From contig NZ_CP010945.1 of NCBI RefSeq assembly GCF_000293885.2, positions 434,001-498,000 on the forward strand: 64,000 nt of DNA, written 5' to 3'. The stretch's first letter is position 1, and each line of letters opens with the position of its first letter. A model generated the notes under the pieces. It made no database searches and was not told the DNA's origin. It worked only from the letters and a program-made list of their open reading frames with translations. The stretch comes from Pseudomonas fluorescens NCIMB 11764. GTDB taxonomy: Bacteria > Pseudomonadota > Gammaproteobacteria > Pseudomonadales > Pseudomonadaceae. The position numbers and the translations under genes were made by a program. Shown here in pieces: positions 37,625 through 47,360 of this stretch.

Positions 37625-38545
37625 ATGGATTTCAAACAACTGCGTTATTTCGTCGCGGTCTACGAAGAGGGCCATGTCGGCCGGGCCGCCGAGCGACTTT
37701 CGATTTCTCAGCCTGCCCTGTCCCAACAGATCCGCCACCTCGAACAAAACCTTGATGTCAGTCTGTTCGAGCGCAGCAGTAAACGCCTGCTGCCTACCCT
37801 GGCCGCCCACACGCTGTACAACCACGCCTTGCCCTTGCTGGATGGTTTGCAACGGGCACGTGAAGCGCTGGGCAATTTCAAGGGACAAGCGCTGCGCACG
37901 CTGGCCATTGGCGTGTTGCAAACCGTCCACACCAGTCTCGTGCCGCAAATGCTCGAACGCCTGCGCAAGGCGCAGCCGCACCTGGTGGTGCAAATCTATG
38001 AACTGACCGGGTTGGAGATCGAGCGGCGGCTGCTCAACGGCGCTCTGGACATCGGCATCAGTTACCTGCCGCCCCGACAGCCAGGGTTGCACGGCGTGAT
38101 GCTGTACGAAGATGAACTGACGCTCGTCATCCCGGCGGATCACCCGTTGCGCGAATTCAAGAAAGTCTCCATGAGTCAGGCTGCCGAGTTGCCGATGTTG
38201 CTGCTGGGTGAAGAGTTTCAGGTGCGGCAGATCTGGCAGACGCAACTGGCCAACCTGGGGCGGCGCCCGCAGGTGCAGGCGGAACTGAACAATATGGCGG
38301 GGATTCTCGACAGTCTGCCCCATACCCGGCTCGCGACCGTGCTTCCGGGGCGCTCGCAGAAAGCGCTCGACAACCATGAACTGCTCTGGAAACCGCTGAC
38401 TGAACCGCGGGTGCCACTGAAAGTCGGGTTGGTGTGTCGGGATGTGCAGCGGCAACAAGCCTCGCTGGCCTTATTGCGAACCTTGCTGGAAGAGGTGATG
38501 AATGGACCGGATGAGCGCTCGGCAACCCTGGATGGGTTGAGCTGA
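37625..38545 (+). CDS. LysR family transcriptional regulator
   Basis: The 306-residue product has the N-terminal LysR helix-turn-helix (MDFKQLRYFVAVYEEGHVGR, then AAERLSISQPALSQQIRHLE). A periplasmic-binding-like effector domain follows, beginning about residue 90 (TLAIGVLQTVHTSLVPQML). It resembles CynR/CbbR-type regulators in general form, but the effector cannot be named. It is divergent from the class III aminotransferase, the usual sign of a regulator-target pair. A clear terminator follows. Confidence 0.9.
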   Translation: MDFKQLRYFVAVYEEGHVGRAAERLSISQPALSQQIRHLEQNLDVSLFERSSKRLLPTLAAHTLYNHALPLLDGLQRAREALGNFKGQALRTLAIGVLQTVHTSLVPQMLERLRKAQPHLVVQIYELTGLEIERRLLNGALDIGISYLPPRQPGLHGVMLYEDELTLVIPADHPLREFKKVSMSQAAELPMLLLGEEFQVRQIWQTQLANLGRRPQVQAELNNMAGILDSLPHTRLATVLPGRSQKALDNHELLWKPLTEPRVPLKVGLVCRDVQRQQASLALLRTLLEEVMNGPDERSATLDGLS

Positions 38546-38566
38546 CTACTTTTCTGCGGACAAAAG

Positions 38567-38590
38567 AAAACCCCGCCGAAGCGGGGCTTT
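38567..38590 (+). terminator. Rho-independent terminator after the LysR gene
   Basis: AAAACCCCGC and GCGGGGCTTT pair around a CGAA tetraloop 22 bases after the stop. Confidence 0.88.
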
Positions 38591-38735
38591 GCAGACTGTT
38601 TCCCTGACATCCATTTCACTCCGCCGTCCTGGCAGAATCCTACGTGTCCGTGTTGTTGCTTTGCGCTTCCTGCGCGACGTCCATGAGAAGTAGATTAGCT
38701 GTGGATCCAATCTGCATCTATGGGAGAAAAGCAGC

Positions 38736-38765
38736 ACGTCATGTAAGCAAATACTTACATGACGT
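38736..38765. repeat. Perfect 12-bp inverted repeat in a convergent gap
   Basis: ACGTCATGTAAG and CTTACATGACGT flank a 6-base centre (CAAATA), 8 bases from the stop of the first acyl-CoA dehydrogenase gene. No T-run follows on either strand, so it is either an inefficient terminator or a protein-binding dyad. It is not of the REP type. Confidence 0.7.
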
Positions 38766-38772
38766 CACATTG

Positions 38773-40551
38773 TCAGAACTGCGCTGCGTCCAGCAGGAAC
38801 AACGATTCGCTCCCGGCCTTCACCGACGCGCTCAACGAGTGAATACGCGGCAGCAGGCGTGCGAAATAGAACCGCGCGGTACCCAGCTTGCTCGCGTAGA
38901 AATCGTCCTGCGCTTCTTTGCCCGAGGCCGCCTTGGCCATCAGTGCCCACATGTAGGCGTAGGCCACATAACCGAAGGTTTGCAGGTACTCGACCGAGGC
39001 CGCGCCGATTTCGTTCGGGTTGTTTTTTGCCCGGTCCAGCAACCATGCGGTCAATTCGTCGAGGGTGGTCACGGCATCGTTCAGCGGCTTGGTGAACTCG
39101 GCCAGGTCAGCGCTGGCCGTCGCGGTGAAATGACGGATCTCGTCGGCAAACAGGTTGTAGAACGCCCCGCCGCTGCCGACGATTTTGCGTCCGACCAAGT
39201 CCAGCGCCTGAATGCCGTTGGTGCCTTCGTAGATCTGGGTGATGCGCACGTCGCGGACCAGTTGCTCCTGGCCCCATTCACGAATGTAACCGTGGCCGCC
39301 GAACACCTGCTGGCCGTGAATGGTGGTCTCCAGACCGAGGTCCGTCAGGAACGCCTTGGCCACCGGGGTCAGCAGCGCCACCAGGTCTTCCGCGCGTTTG
39401 CGGGTGGTGGCGTCTTCGCTGAACTTGGCGGTGTCCAGTTGCATGGCCACGTACGTCGAGAATGCACGGCCGCCTTCGTTCGAGGCTTTCATGGTCAGCA
39501 GCATGCGACGCACGTCCGGGTGGACGATGATCGGGTCCGCCACTTTGTCCTTGTTCTGCGCGCCCGTCGGCGAGCGGCTTTGCAGACGGTCGCGGGCGTA
39601 TTCGATGGCGTTCTGGTAAGAGCGCTCGCCAGAGGCCAGGCCCTGAATGCCGACGCCCAGACGTTCGTAGTTCATCATGGTGAACATCGCCGCCAGGCCT
39701 TTGTTCGGCTCGCCGACAAGATAGCCCACGGCTTCGTCGAAGTTCATCACGCAGGTTGCGGACGCCTGAATGCCCATCTTGTGTTCGATCGAACCGCAGG
39801 TCGCCGGGTTGCGCGCGCCCAGGCTGCCATCGGCATTGACCATGAACTTCGGCACCAGGAACAGCGAAATGCCTTTCGGCCCCGCTGGCGCATCCGGCAA
39901 CTTGGCCAGCACCAGATGGATGATGTTCTCGGTCAGGTCGTGTTCGCCGCCGGTGATGAAAATCTTGGTGCCGCTGACTTTGTAGGAACCGTCGGCCTGA
40001 GGTTCGGCCTTGGTGCGGATGATCCCCAGGTCAGTGCCGGCGTGCGGCTCGGTCAGGCACATCGAACCGGCCCAGACGCCGGCGTACATGTTCGGCAGGT
40101 ACGCGGCTTTCAGTTCTTCGCTGGCGTGCGCGTTGATCGACAGGCAGGCGCCGGCAGTCAGCATCGGGTACAGACCGAAGGACAGGCTCGCGGAGTTGAC
40201 CATTTCTTCGACCTGAGCCGAAACCGCCTTGGGCATTCCCATGCCGCCGTAGGTCGGATCGCCACCGACACCCACCCAACCGCCTTCGGCATAAGTCTGA
40301 TAAGCCTGTGGGAAACCTGCCGGCGTGGTGACAGCACCGTCCGCCCAATGGCAACCTTCTTCATCAGCCGAACGGCTCAGGGGCGCGATGCTTTTGCTGG
40401 TGACCTTGCCGGCTTCTTCAAGAATGGCTTCAACGGTTTCCGCATCGACGGTCTCGGCCAGCGCAGGCAACTCGGCCCAGAGTTTGGCGACCTCGAAAAC
40501 TTCATTGAGGACGAAGCGCATATCGCGCAGGGGCGCTTTGTAGTCAGCCAT
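38773..40551 (-). CDS. Acyl-CoA dehydrogenase (~600-residue FadE type), copy 1
   Basis: This FAD enzyme makes the trans-2 double bond in fatty acyl-CoA, the first step of beta-oxidation. The 592-residue product has the N-terminal extension [20 protein letters not shown] and the acyl-CoA dehydrogenase core (MCLTEPHAGTDLG, KISG-like loop [28 protein letters not shown]). The C-terminal extension is typical of this long form. It is one of three paralogues here. From position it may match P. aeruginosa PA0508 (FadE2, medium-chain), but chain length cannot be read from sequence. Confidence 0.9.
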   Translation of the reverse strand: MADYKAPLRDMRFVLNEVFEVAKLWAELPALAETVDAETVEAILEEAGKVTSKSIAPLSRSADEEGCHWADGAVTTPAGFPQAYQTYAEGGWVGVGGDPTYGGMGMPKAVSAQVEEMVNSASLSFGLYPMLTAGACLSINAHASEELKAAYLPNMYAGVWAGSMCLTEPHAGTDLGIIRTKAEPQADGSYKVSGTKIFITGGEHDLTENIIHLVLAKLPDAPAGPKGISLFLVPKFMVNADGSLGARNPATCGSIEHKMGIQASATCVMNFDEAVGYLVGEPNKGLAAMFTMMNYERLGVGIQGLASGERSYQNAIEYARDRLQSRSPTGAQNKDKVADPIIVHPDVRRMLLTMKASNEGGRAFSTYVAMQLDTAKFSEDATTRKRAEDLVALLTPVAKAFLTDLGLETTIHGQQVFGGHGYIREWGQEQLVRDVRITQIYEGTNGIQALDLVGRKIVGSGGAFYNLFADEIRHFTATASADLAEFTKPLNDAVTTLDELTAWLLDRAKNNPNEIGAASVEYLQTFGYVAYAYMWALMAKAASGKEAQDDFYASKLGTARFYFARLLPRIHSLSASVKAGSESLFLLDAAQF

Positions 40552-40680
40552 GGCAAACCTCGCAGGATCTTTACAGGTGATTCGTAGGAAGAATGTTTTC
40601 GTGGGGTCCGAGTGTAACCCAACAACTTTTGCGACACATAGGGTCAGCTAGTGACCCTTTTGTAATTTTTAGTCATCAAC

Positions 40681-40705
40681 AAAAAAGCCCGCACGAGGCG
40701 GGCTT
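40681..40705 (-). terminator. Rho-independent terminator after acyl-CoA dehydrogenase copy 2
   Basis: On the minus strand GAAGCCCGCC, a short loop and GCGGGC are followed by TTTTTT, 22 bases after the stop at 40727. It separates copy 2 from copy 1. Confidence 0.85.
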
Positions 40706-40726
40706 CCGTCAAGCGTGACTGAATAA

Positions 40727-42523
40727 CTACAGCGCAAACAACTCCGCCGGCAGCTTCATCAGGCAATCGCTACCTGCTTCAATGGCCGCGCGATGAGCGG
40801 CGGTGCGCGGTAGCAAGCGCTTGAAGTAAAACTCGCTGGTTGCCAGTTTGGCCCGGCAGTAATCGGCATCGCCGCTGCCCGCATCCAGTTGTGACTGAGC
40901 CACCAGAGCCATGCGCAGCCACAAATAGCCAAGGATGATGTAACCGCTGTACATCAGGTAATCCACTGACGCGGCGCCCACTTCGTCCGGATTCTTCATC
41001 GCAGCCATGCCGACCTGGGTGGTCAGCTCGCCCCACTGCTGATTCAACCCATTGAGTTGCGCCACATAACTGGCCAGTTGCGGATGCCCGGCGTTCGCCG
41101 CGCAAAACCTGTGGACGATTTTGGTAAAGCCGCGCAGCAGCTTGCCTTGACTGCCGAGCACTTTGCGCCCCAGTAAATCCAGCGCCTGAATGCCGTTGGT
41201 GCCTTCGTAGATCGGTGCGATCCGGCAATCGCGAACCAGTTGCTCCATGCCCCACTCACGAATGAACCCGTGACCGCCAAACACTTGCATGCCGAGGTTG
41301 GTCACTTCCAGCCCGGTGTCGGTCATGAAGGCTTTGCAGATCGGCGTCAGGAAGGCCAACAGGTCTTCGGCGTCCTGCCGCGCGGTTTCATCCGGGCTCA
41401 GGTGCGCAGCGTCCAGTAATTGCGCGGTGAAGTACGTCAACGCACGATTGCCTTCGTTGAAGGCTTTCATGGTCAGCAACATCCGGCGCACATCAGGGTG
41501 AACGATGATCGGGTCGGCGGCTTTTTCCGGCGCTTTCGGACCGGTCAGCGAGCGCATCTGCAGACGATCGTTGGCGTACTTGATCGCGCCCTGGAAGCTC
41601 GCTTCGCCCAGACACAAACCCTGCATCCCGGTGCCAAGGCGCGCATGGTTCATCATGGTGAACATGCAGTTCAGGCCCTTGTTCGGTTCACCGATCAGGA
41701 AGCCCTTGGCCTCGTCGAAGTTCAGCACGCAGGTGGCCGAAGCCTTGATGCCCATCTTGTGCTCGATCGAGCCGCAGGAAACGCCGTTGCGCTCTCCTGC
41801 TTCGCCTTCTGCATTGGGTAGGAATTTGGGAACGATGAACAACGAAATGCCCTTGGTTCCTGCAGGAGCATCCGGCAGTTTCGCCAGCACCAGGTGAATG
41901 ATGTTGTCACTCATGTCGTGTTCGCCGGCGGAAATGAAGATCTTGCTGCCGGAGATCGCGTAGCTGCCGTCCGCTGCAGGCACGGCGCGGGTCTTGATGA
42001 TGCCCAGGTCGGTGCCGCAATGGGCTTCGGTCAGGCACATGGTGCCGGTCCATTGGCCAGCGGTGAGTTTGCTCAGGTAGGTCTGCTTTTGTTCCTCGGT
42101 GCCGTGAGCGTGGATCGCCGACATCGCGCCGTGCGTCAGGCCCGGGTACATGCCCCAAGAGGTGTTGCTGGACCCGACCATCTCGCTGATGACCAGCCCC
42201 AGAGAACTCGGCAAGCCTTGGCCGCCGTAAGCGGGATCAGCCGCCAGACCATGCCAGCCACCGTCCACGTATTGCGCGAAGGCTTGCTTGAAGCCTGCAG
42301 GCGTTGTCACCACGCCATTGTCAAAATGGCAGCCTTCTTCGTCGCCGCTGCGATTGAGCGGTGCCAGCACGTTCTCGCAGAATTTCGCACCTTCTTCGAG
42401 GATCGCATTGACCATGTCCGGGCTGGCCTCGGTGGCACCCAGCGCCTCGTAGTTGCTGTGAAAATCGAAGACGTGGTCGATCAGAAAGCGCATGTCGCGC
42501 AGAGGAGCTTTGTACTCGGGCAT
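40727..42523 (-). CDS. Acyl-CoA dehydrogenase (~600-residue FadE type), copy 2
   Basis: This 598-residue paralogue starts MPEYKAPLRDMRFLIDHVFD. The ATG at 42523 is chosen because GGAG lies 8 bases upstream, while the ATG at 42529 is too close to it. The core motifs [27 protein letters not shown] and FGGHGFIREWGMEQ are intact. It shares the N- and C-terminal extensions of copies 1 and 3 and is closer to copy 3 by eye. It lies 90 bases after the diguanylate cyclase gene on the same strand, so the two may be co-transcribed. It may match P. aeruginosa PA0507. Confidence 0.9.
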   Translation of the reverse strand: MPEYKAPLRDMRFLIDHVFDFHSNYEALGATEASPDMVNAILEEGAKFCENVLAPLNRSGDEEGCHFDNGVVTTPAGFKQAFAQYVDGGWHGLAADPAYGGQGLPSSLGLVISEMVGSSNTSWGMYPGLTHGAMSAIHAHGTEEQKQTYLSKLTAGQWTGTMCLTEAHCGTDLGIIKTRAVPAADGSYAISGSKIFISAGEHDMSDNIIHLVLAKLPDAPAGTKGISLFIVPKFLPNAEGEAGERNGVSCGSIEHKMGIKASATCVLNFDEAKGFLIGEPNKGLNCMFTMMNHARLGTGMQGLCLGEASFQGAIKYANDRLQMRSLTGPKAPEKAADPIIVHPDVRRMLLTMKAFNEGNRALTYFTAQLLDAAHLSPDETARQDAEDLLAFLTPICKAFMTDTGLEVTNLGMQVFGGHGFIREWGMEQLVRDCRIAPIYEGTNGIQALDLLGRKVLGSQGKLLRGFTKIVHRFCAANAGHPQLASYVAQLNGLNQQWGELTTQVGMAAMKNPDEVGAASVDYLMYSGYIILGYLWLRMALVAQSQLDAGSGDADYCRAKLATSEFYFKRLLPRTAAHRAAIEAGSDCLMKLPAELFAL

Positions 42524-42613
42524 GGTCATTTCTCCGGCAGCAGATTCCTTAAACCTACTGCCGCCGGACACGCCTCACAATCACAGTCCAGACGCTGAAT
42601 GCGCCATCATCAC

Positions 42614-43903
42614 TCAACCCGCAGCAGCGTCCATGCGCACCGCGCCACGACGGTTTTGCCCGTAAGCCACCACGCAGTTTCGTCCGGCACCTTTAGCAGC
42701 GTAGAGCGCCTCATCGGCAGACTTGAGCACTTTTTCGGGGTTACGTTGATCCACCCGCTCGGCGACGCCGATGCTGACGGTGACCGACACACTCGTGGCC
42801 GCGGAACCGGAACGACGCTGACGCCCCTGCTGATCGTCTTGAGGACGACTGTCCTGGTTACGCAGTTGAATGTTGTAGGTCTCGATCGATTCGCGGATGA
42901 CTTCCAGGTGCGGCATGCACTCCTCGAGTGTCTTGCCCGCAAACACCAGTGCAAATTCCTCACCGCCATAGCGATAAGCCCTACCTCCACCGCCGATTTT
43001 CGACAACTTGCTGGCCACCAGGCGCAGCACCTGATCACCGACATCGTGGCCGTGGGTGTCGTTGAATTTCTTGAAGTGGTCGACGTCGCTCATGGCCAGT
43101 ACGTAATTGCGCCCCAGGCGCTGCATGCGCTCGTTCAAGGCGCGACGCCCGGGCAGACCGGTGAGCTCATCGCGAAAAGCCATTTGATAGGCTTCATGGG
43201 CAACCGCCGCGGCAATCATCAACATCACCTGGCTGCACATGATGTTCAGGGTGAACGGCAGGATGAAGGTTTTCGGTAACGCCCAGAACAACCCGAGCAA
43301 ACCCACCAGTTGTGCCGCGTGCAAGGGTCTCGGATTACGCCAGTATTGCCAGCTCAGCAGCAGGAACGAGGCGATGAATACCGGGTAGGACAGCTGGATC
43401 AGGCTCATCCAGGCACCATGCAGCGCGGGCCAGCGGATTTCCGACAGCCACATCAGCAACGCCTGCGGGTAACTTTGCTCCAGTCCCAGCGCCACACTGC
43501 CAACGGCCAGCAACACCGCGAAACGGGCGACCATGTCCTGGAACAGATGGGTGCGTTCCTGCCACGCCGCGAACACACCAAACAGTAGCGGAAGCAGTAA
43601 ACAACACAGGTGAAAAACCACAGCCGCGTCTTCGCGCACCTTACCGTTGTCGCGGTAATAGTCGGTCTGGGTATCAAGCAGGTAGTAGGCGATGTACACC
43701 GTGACCATCAGGAACAGCTCGCGCTGACGTCGATAAACCGCGCAGTAAGCGCCGCCGAGCAACAAAACGAGGGTCGGCAAGACGTTGAACAGCGACGTGA
43801 AGAAGACGTTCAGATCCTTGACATAGGCAGCCGCCAACCCCGCAATCAACAGCAGAAGTGACGGTAGGAAATGGCTGAAACGTACAGCGGAAGAACGCGG
43901 CAA
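42614..43903 (-). CDS. Membrane-bound diguanylate cyclase
   Basis: The 429-residue protein has about six membrane helices in residues 10-235, with no named sensor domain recognised. A GGDEF domain follows: FRDELTGLPGRRALNERM, DVDHFKKFNDTHGHDVGD, and the active-site GGEEF at residues 313-317. The sequence before the active site (GGRAYRYGGEEF) lacks the RxxD inhibitory site, so product inhibition is not expected. A glutamine/arginine-rich insert (RPQDDQQGRQRRSGSAA) precedes VTVSIGVAER. It should make c-di-GMP. It lies between acyl-CoA dehydrogenase copies 2 and 3. Confidence 0.9.
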   Translation of the reverse strand: MPRSSAVRFSHFLPSLLLLIAGLAAAYVKDLNVFFTSLFNVLPTLVLLLGGAYCAVYRRQRELFLMVTVYIAYYLLDTQTDYYRDNGKVREDAAVVFHLCCLLLPLLFGVFAAWQERTHLFQDMVARFAVLLAVGSVALGLEQSYPQALLMWLSEIRWPALHGAWMSLIQLSYPVFIASFLLLSWQYWRNPRPLHAAQLVGLLGLFWALPKTFILPFTLNIMCSQVMLMIAAAVAHEAYQMAFRDELTGLPGRRALNERMQRLGRNYVLAMSDVDHFKKFNDTHGHDVGDQVLRLVASKLSKIGGGGRAYRYGGEEFALVFAGKTLEECMPHLEVIRESIETYNIQLRNQDSRPQDDQQGRQRRSGSAATSVSVTVSIGVAERVDQRNPEKVLKSADEALYAAKGAGRNCVVAYGQNRRGAVRMDAAAG

Positions 43904-44122
43904 GGGTAAAGCTCCGACCCGTCATGTCTATAGATGGCATTGTGCCCACTACTTTAACGGCAGTACCCCTGATTTTCTGAGTGATTTGATAAGGTTTTTT
44001 TGACGCCGCGTTAATGACTTCTATCCGGGCACCCAGTCATGCGCGGTTCCCCCATCAAGGGTCGTGTAAAAGACAGGGAAACGGCCTCGACCACGGTTCT
44101 TTTTCCACCCGAGCCGATTTCA

Positions 44123-44162
44123 AAAAAAAACCGCCACTCCCGAAGGAGCAGCGGTTTTTTTA
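44123..44162 (-). terminator. Rho-independent terminator after acyl-CoA dehydrogenase copy 3
   Basis: ACCGC-CA-CTCC and GGAG-CA-GCGGT pair around a CGAA loop, with long A/T runs on both sides, 18 bases past the stop of copy 3. It can work in both directions. Confidence 0.85.
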
Positions 44163-44179
44163 GAAGGCCGCGTTAAGGC

Positions 44180-45985
44180 TTAGTAGCCCAGTGCGAAGTC
44201 TTCTTCTTTCATGTCCATCAGGTTGTTGGCGCCCGACAGCATGGTTGCAACGTGCGTGCGGGTACGCGGCAGGATGCGCTGGAAGTAGAAGCGCGCGGTC
44301 TGCAGCTTGGCGGTGTAGAACGCCGTTTCGCTGGTGCCGGCCGCCAGTTTCTCGGCTGCCAGACGCGCCATGTCTGCCCAGAAGTAAGCCAGGCAGGCGT
44401 AACCGGAGTACATCAGGTAGTCCACGGAGGCCGCGCCGACTTCTTCGCGGTCTTTCATGGCCGCCATACCGACCTTCATGGTCAGCTCGCCCCATTCCTT
44501 GTTGATTGCAGCCAGCGGTGTGACGAATTCCTGAACGGCTTCGTTGCCTTCGTTGGTCTGGCAGAACTTGTGGACGATCTTGGTGAAGCCTTTCAGGGCC
44601 TCGCCTTGAGTCATCAGCACTTTACGGCCCAGCAGGTCGAGTGCCTGGATGCCGGTGGTGCCTTCGTACAGCATCGAAATGCGGCTGTCGCGAACGTTCT
44701 GCTCCATGCCCCACTCGGCGATGAAGCCGTGGCCGCCGTAGATTTGCACGCCGTGGTTGGCGGATTCGAAACCGACTTCGGTCATGAAGGCTTTGGCGAT
44801 AGGCGTCATGAACGCCAGCAGCGCGTCGGCTTTCTTCTTCTCTTCTTCGTCCACACCGTACTTGACGATGTCGACTTGCTTGGCGGTGAAGTAAACCATT
44901 GCGCGGTTGCCTTCGGCGAACGCTTTCATGGTCAACAGCATGCGGCGTACGTCAGGGTGCACGATGATCGGGTCAGCGGCTTTTTCCGGCGCTTTCGGGC
45001 CAGTCAGGGAGCGCATTTGCAGACGATCGCGAGCGTATTTCAGGCCGCCCTGGAAGCCGATCTCGGCGTGGGCCAGACCTTGCAGCGCGGTGCCCAGACG
45101 TGCGGTGTTCATGAAGGTGAACATGCAGTTCAGGCCTTTGTTCGCCGGGCCGATCAGGAAACCGGTGGCCGCGTCGAAGTTCATCACGCAAGTGGCGTTG
45201 CCGTGGATGCCCATTTTGTGTTCCAGGGAACCACAGGATACGGCGTTACGCGCACCGATCGAGCCGTCTTCGTTGGGCAGGAACTTCGGCACGATGAACA
45301 GCGAAATGCCTTTGGTGCCAGCCGGTGCATCCGGCAGACGGGCCAGTACGATGTGGACAATGTTATCGGCCATGTCGTGTTCGCCGGCCGAGATGAAGAT
45401 CTTGGTGCCGGAGACTTTGTAGGAACCGTCGGCCTGAGGTTCGGCCTTGGTGCGCAGCATGCCCAGGTCGGTGCCGCAATGCGGTTCGGTCAGGCACATG
45501 GTGCCGGTCCATTCGCCAGATACCAGTTTGGTCAGGTAGGCGTGTTGTTGCTCAGGCGTGCCGTGCTCGGAGATGGTGTTCATCGCGCCGTGCGACAGGC
45601 CTGGGTACATGCCCCACGACCAGTTGGCTTCGCCGACCATTTCGCTGACAGCCAGACCCAGAGACTCTGGCAGGCCCTGGCCGCCGTGCTCTACGTCGTG
45701 GGCCAGGCTCGGCCAGCCGCCTTCGACGAATTGTTTGTAGGCCTCTTTGAAACCGGTCGGGGTTTTAACGCCGGACTCGCTCCAGGTGCAGCCTTCGGTG
45801 TCACCCACGCGGTTCAGCGGAGCCAGCACCTGCTCACAAAACTTGGCGCCTTCTTCGAGAATGGCGTCAACCATGTCCGGAGTTGCGTCTGCACAAGCCG
45901 GAAGGCTCTGATAGTGCGCTTCGTAGCCGAGCAGTTCGTCACGAACGAAGCGAATATCACGCAAGGGGGCCTTGTAGTCAGGCAT
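44180..45985 (-). CDS. Acyl-CoA dehydrogenase (~600-residue FadE type), copy 3
   Basis: This 601-residue paralogue begins [20 protein letters not shown] and has the same layout as copies 1 and 2. The core motifs are [28 protein letters not shown] and [14 protein letters not shown]. Its place downstream of the biotin genes corresponds to P. aeruginosa PA0506 (FadE1, reported as long-chain specific), but this is inferred from gene order only. It has its own 277-base upstream region and terminator, so it is probably a single-gene unit. Confidence 0.9.
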   Translation of the reverse strand: MPDYKAPLRDIRFVRDELLGYEAHYQSLPACADATPDMVDAILEEGAKFCEQVLAPLNRVGDTEGCTWSESGVKTPTGFKEAYKQFVEGGWPSLAHDVEHGGQGLPESLGLAVSEMVGEANWSWGMYPGLSHGAMNTISEHGTPEQQHAYLTKLVSGEWTGTMCLTEPHCGTDLGMLRTKAEPQADGSYKVSGTKIFISAGEHDMADNIVHIVLARLPDAPAGTKGISLFIVPKFLPNEDGSIGARNAVSCGSLEHKMGIHGNATCVMNFDAATGFLIGPANKGLNCMFTFMNTARLGTALQGLAHAEIGFQGGLKYARDRLQMRSLTGPKAPEKAADPIIVHPDVRRMLLTMKAFAEGNRAMVYFTAKQVDIVKYGVDEEEKKKADALLAFMTPIAKAFMTEVGFESANHGVQIYGGHGFIAEWGMEQNVRDSRISMLYEGTTGIQALDLLGRKVLMTQGEALKGFTKIVHKFCQTNEGNEAVQEFVTPLAAINKEWGELTMKVGMAAMKDREEVGAASVDYLMYSGYACLAYFWADMARLAAEKLAAGTSETAFYTAKLQTARFYFQRILPRTRTHVATMLSGANNLMDMKEEDFALGY

Positions 45986-46210
45986 AGCGATAAACCTCTG
46001 CTGATGTAACCGGGAATGAACGACCGTGGTTATTTGTTGTGACGGTCAAACAGTTGTTTGAAACATACGTTTACGCCCAAATCTTGTCAAGCATCGATCT
46101 TTTGCCGTTCGTCATCGCTCTGCGCAAATCCCGGGCGCACAGCAACCACGCGCCGTTGCCCAGGCAACACGCCGTATTTGAAAGTTTAGTTAGGGGAGAA
46201 GGACTTACGC

Positions 46211-46239
46211 ACAAAAACGCCGCGAAAGGTCGCGGCGTT
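46211..46239 (-). terminator. Rho-independent terminator after the 98-residue protein gene
   Basis: AACGCCGCGA and TCGCGGCGTT form a 10-bp stem with an AAGG loop. On the minus strand the stem is followed by TTTGT. It closes the biotin gene cluster. Confidence 0.82.
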
Positions 46240-46262
46240 GGACAGGCTTATTCAGCGGGTGA

Positions 46263-46559
46263 TCAGGCGAAGGTATCGATCAACGTACCGAGCATTTCAT
46301 CGGAAGCCTTGGCGACTGCCACGCCCGCCTCGACCTGAAACTTGCCCTGCGCCATCTCGACCATGTTGCTGGCGAGGTCAGACTCTTGACTGCGATCGAC
46401 CGAACGCAGGCGATTGACCTGAGCCTCGGAGGACTGACTGGTCACCGAGCGTTCGATTGTATTGTTGGCGATTTGCCCGGAAGCCTGATCGACACGGTTC
46501 TGCCCTGTCTGAATAGTGCTCAGACCGGCATAAAAAGCGGTATTTCCTGAGATTTCCAT
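46263..46559 (-). CDS. Small helical protein, flagellar hook/rod-like, unknown function
   Basis: The ATG at 46559, behind a GGAA-type site, gives 98 residues beginning MEISGNTAFYAGLSTIQTGQ. The protein is rich in Gln, Ser and Ala and predicted helical. Its end (SNMVEMAQGKFQVEAGVAVA) recalls the C-terminal coiled-coil of flagellar rod and hook proteins. It may be exported or associated with such a structure, but no function is known to me. It lies 120 bases after bioD on the same strand, where P. aeruginosa also has a small uncharacterised gene. Confidence 0.75.
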   Translation of the reverse strand: MEISGNTAFYAGLSTIQTGQNRVDQASGQIANNTIERSVTSQSSEAQVNRLRSVDRSQESDLASNMVEMAQGKFQVEAGVAVAKASDEMLGTLIDTFA

Positions 46560-46679
46560 GGGAGAACTCGTCCTACGAAGAATCAACAGCGGCCATTGAA
46601 ACAGACGCACGTGCAAAACACCCGACAAAAACACTAATGGCACAGTGCCTTGTCATAGGCAAAACCATTGCATGAAACC

Positions 46680-47360
46680 TCAGTCCAGCAAATCCAGCTG
46701 AAGGTGTTCCGCCACCGCCTCCGCTGTCACCAGCTTGAGTTTCGGCACTCGCCCCAGACACGGTGCAGGGATACGCTCGGCAAGTGTGGCAAGGTTTTCT
46801 TCAAGGCGCGCTGTCTTGGCATCGATGATGTTGGCCACCCAACCCGCCAGCTGTAAACCGTCCTGCGCGATCGCCTCGGCTGTCAGCAACGCGTGGTTGA
46901 TGCACCCCAATCGCACGCCGACCACCAGTATCACCGGCAGATCCAGCGCCCTGGCCAGGTCCGACAGGTTGTCCTGATCCGCCAACGGCACGCGCCACCC
47001 ACCAGCGCCTTCGATCAGGGTGAAATCCGCCCGCATTTCCAGAATCTTCTGCATCGGTGCCAACAAGGATTGCACCGTCAACGCCACACCCGCCTCGCGC
47101 GCCGCCAGATGCGGTGCGATGGCCGGTTCGAACGCCACCGGGTTGACCTGTGCATACGTCAGCGGCACCGAGCATTCCGCCAGCAACGCCAACGCATCGG
47201 CGTTGCGCAACCCCTTGGGCGTCACGTCGCATCCCGAAGCAACCGGTTTCCCCGCCGCCGTACTCAGGCCCGCCGACCGCGCGGCGTGCAGCAAACCCGC
47301 CGCCACAGTGGTCTTGCCGACATCGGTGTCAGTACCGGTGATGAAATAAGCTGCGCTCAT
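46680..47360 (-). CDS. bioD: Dethiobiotin synthetase BioD
   Basis: BioD closes the ureido ring of dethiobiotin from diaminopelargonate, CO2 and ATP. The 226-residue product starts [20 protein letters not shown] with the P-loop. It also has [25 protein letters not shown] and [19 protein letters not shown]. It begins 4 bases inside the end of bioC and is the last biotin gene of the cluster. BioA, needed just before it, is not in the window. Confidence 0.95.
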   Translation of the reverse strand: MSAAYFITGTDTDVGKTTVAAGLLHAARSAGLSTAAGKPVASGCDVTPKGLRNADALALLAECSVPLTYAQVNPVAFEPAIAPHLAAREAGVALTVQSLLAPMQKILEMRADFTLIEGAGGWRVPLADQDNLSDLARALDLPVILVVGVRLGCINHALLTAEAIAQDGLQLAGWVANIIDAKTARLEENLATLAERIPAPCLGRVPKLKLVTAEAVAEHLQLDLLD

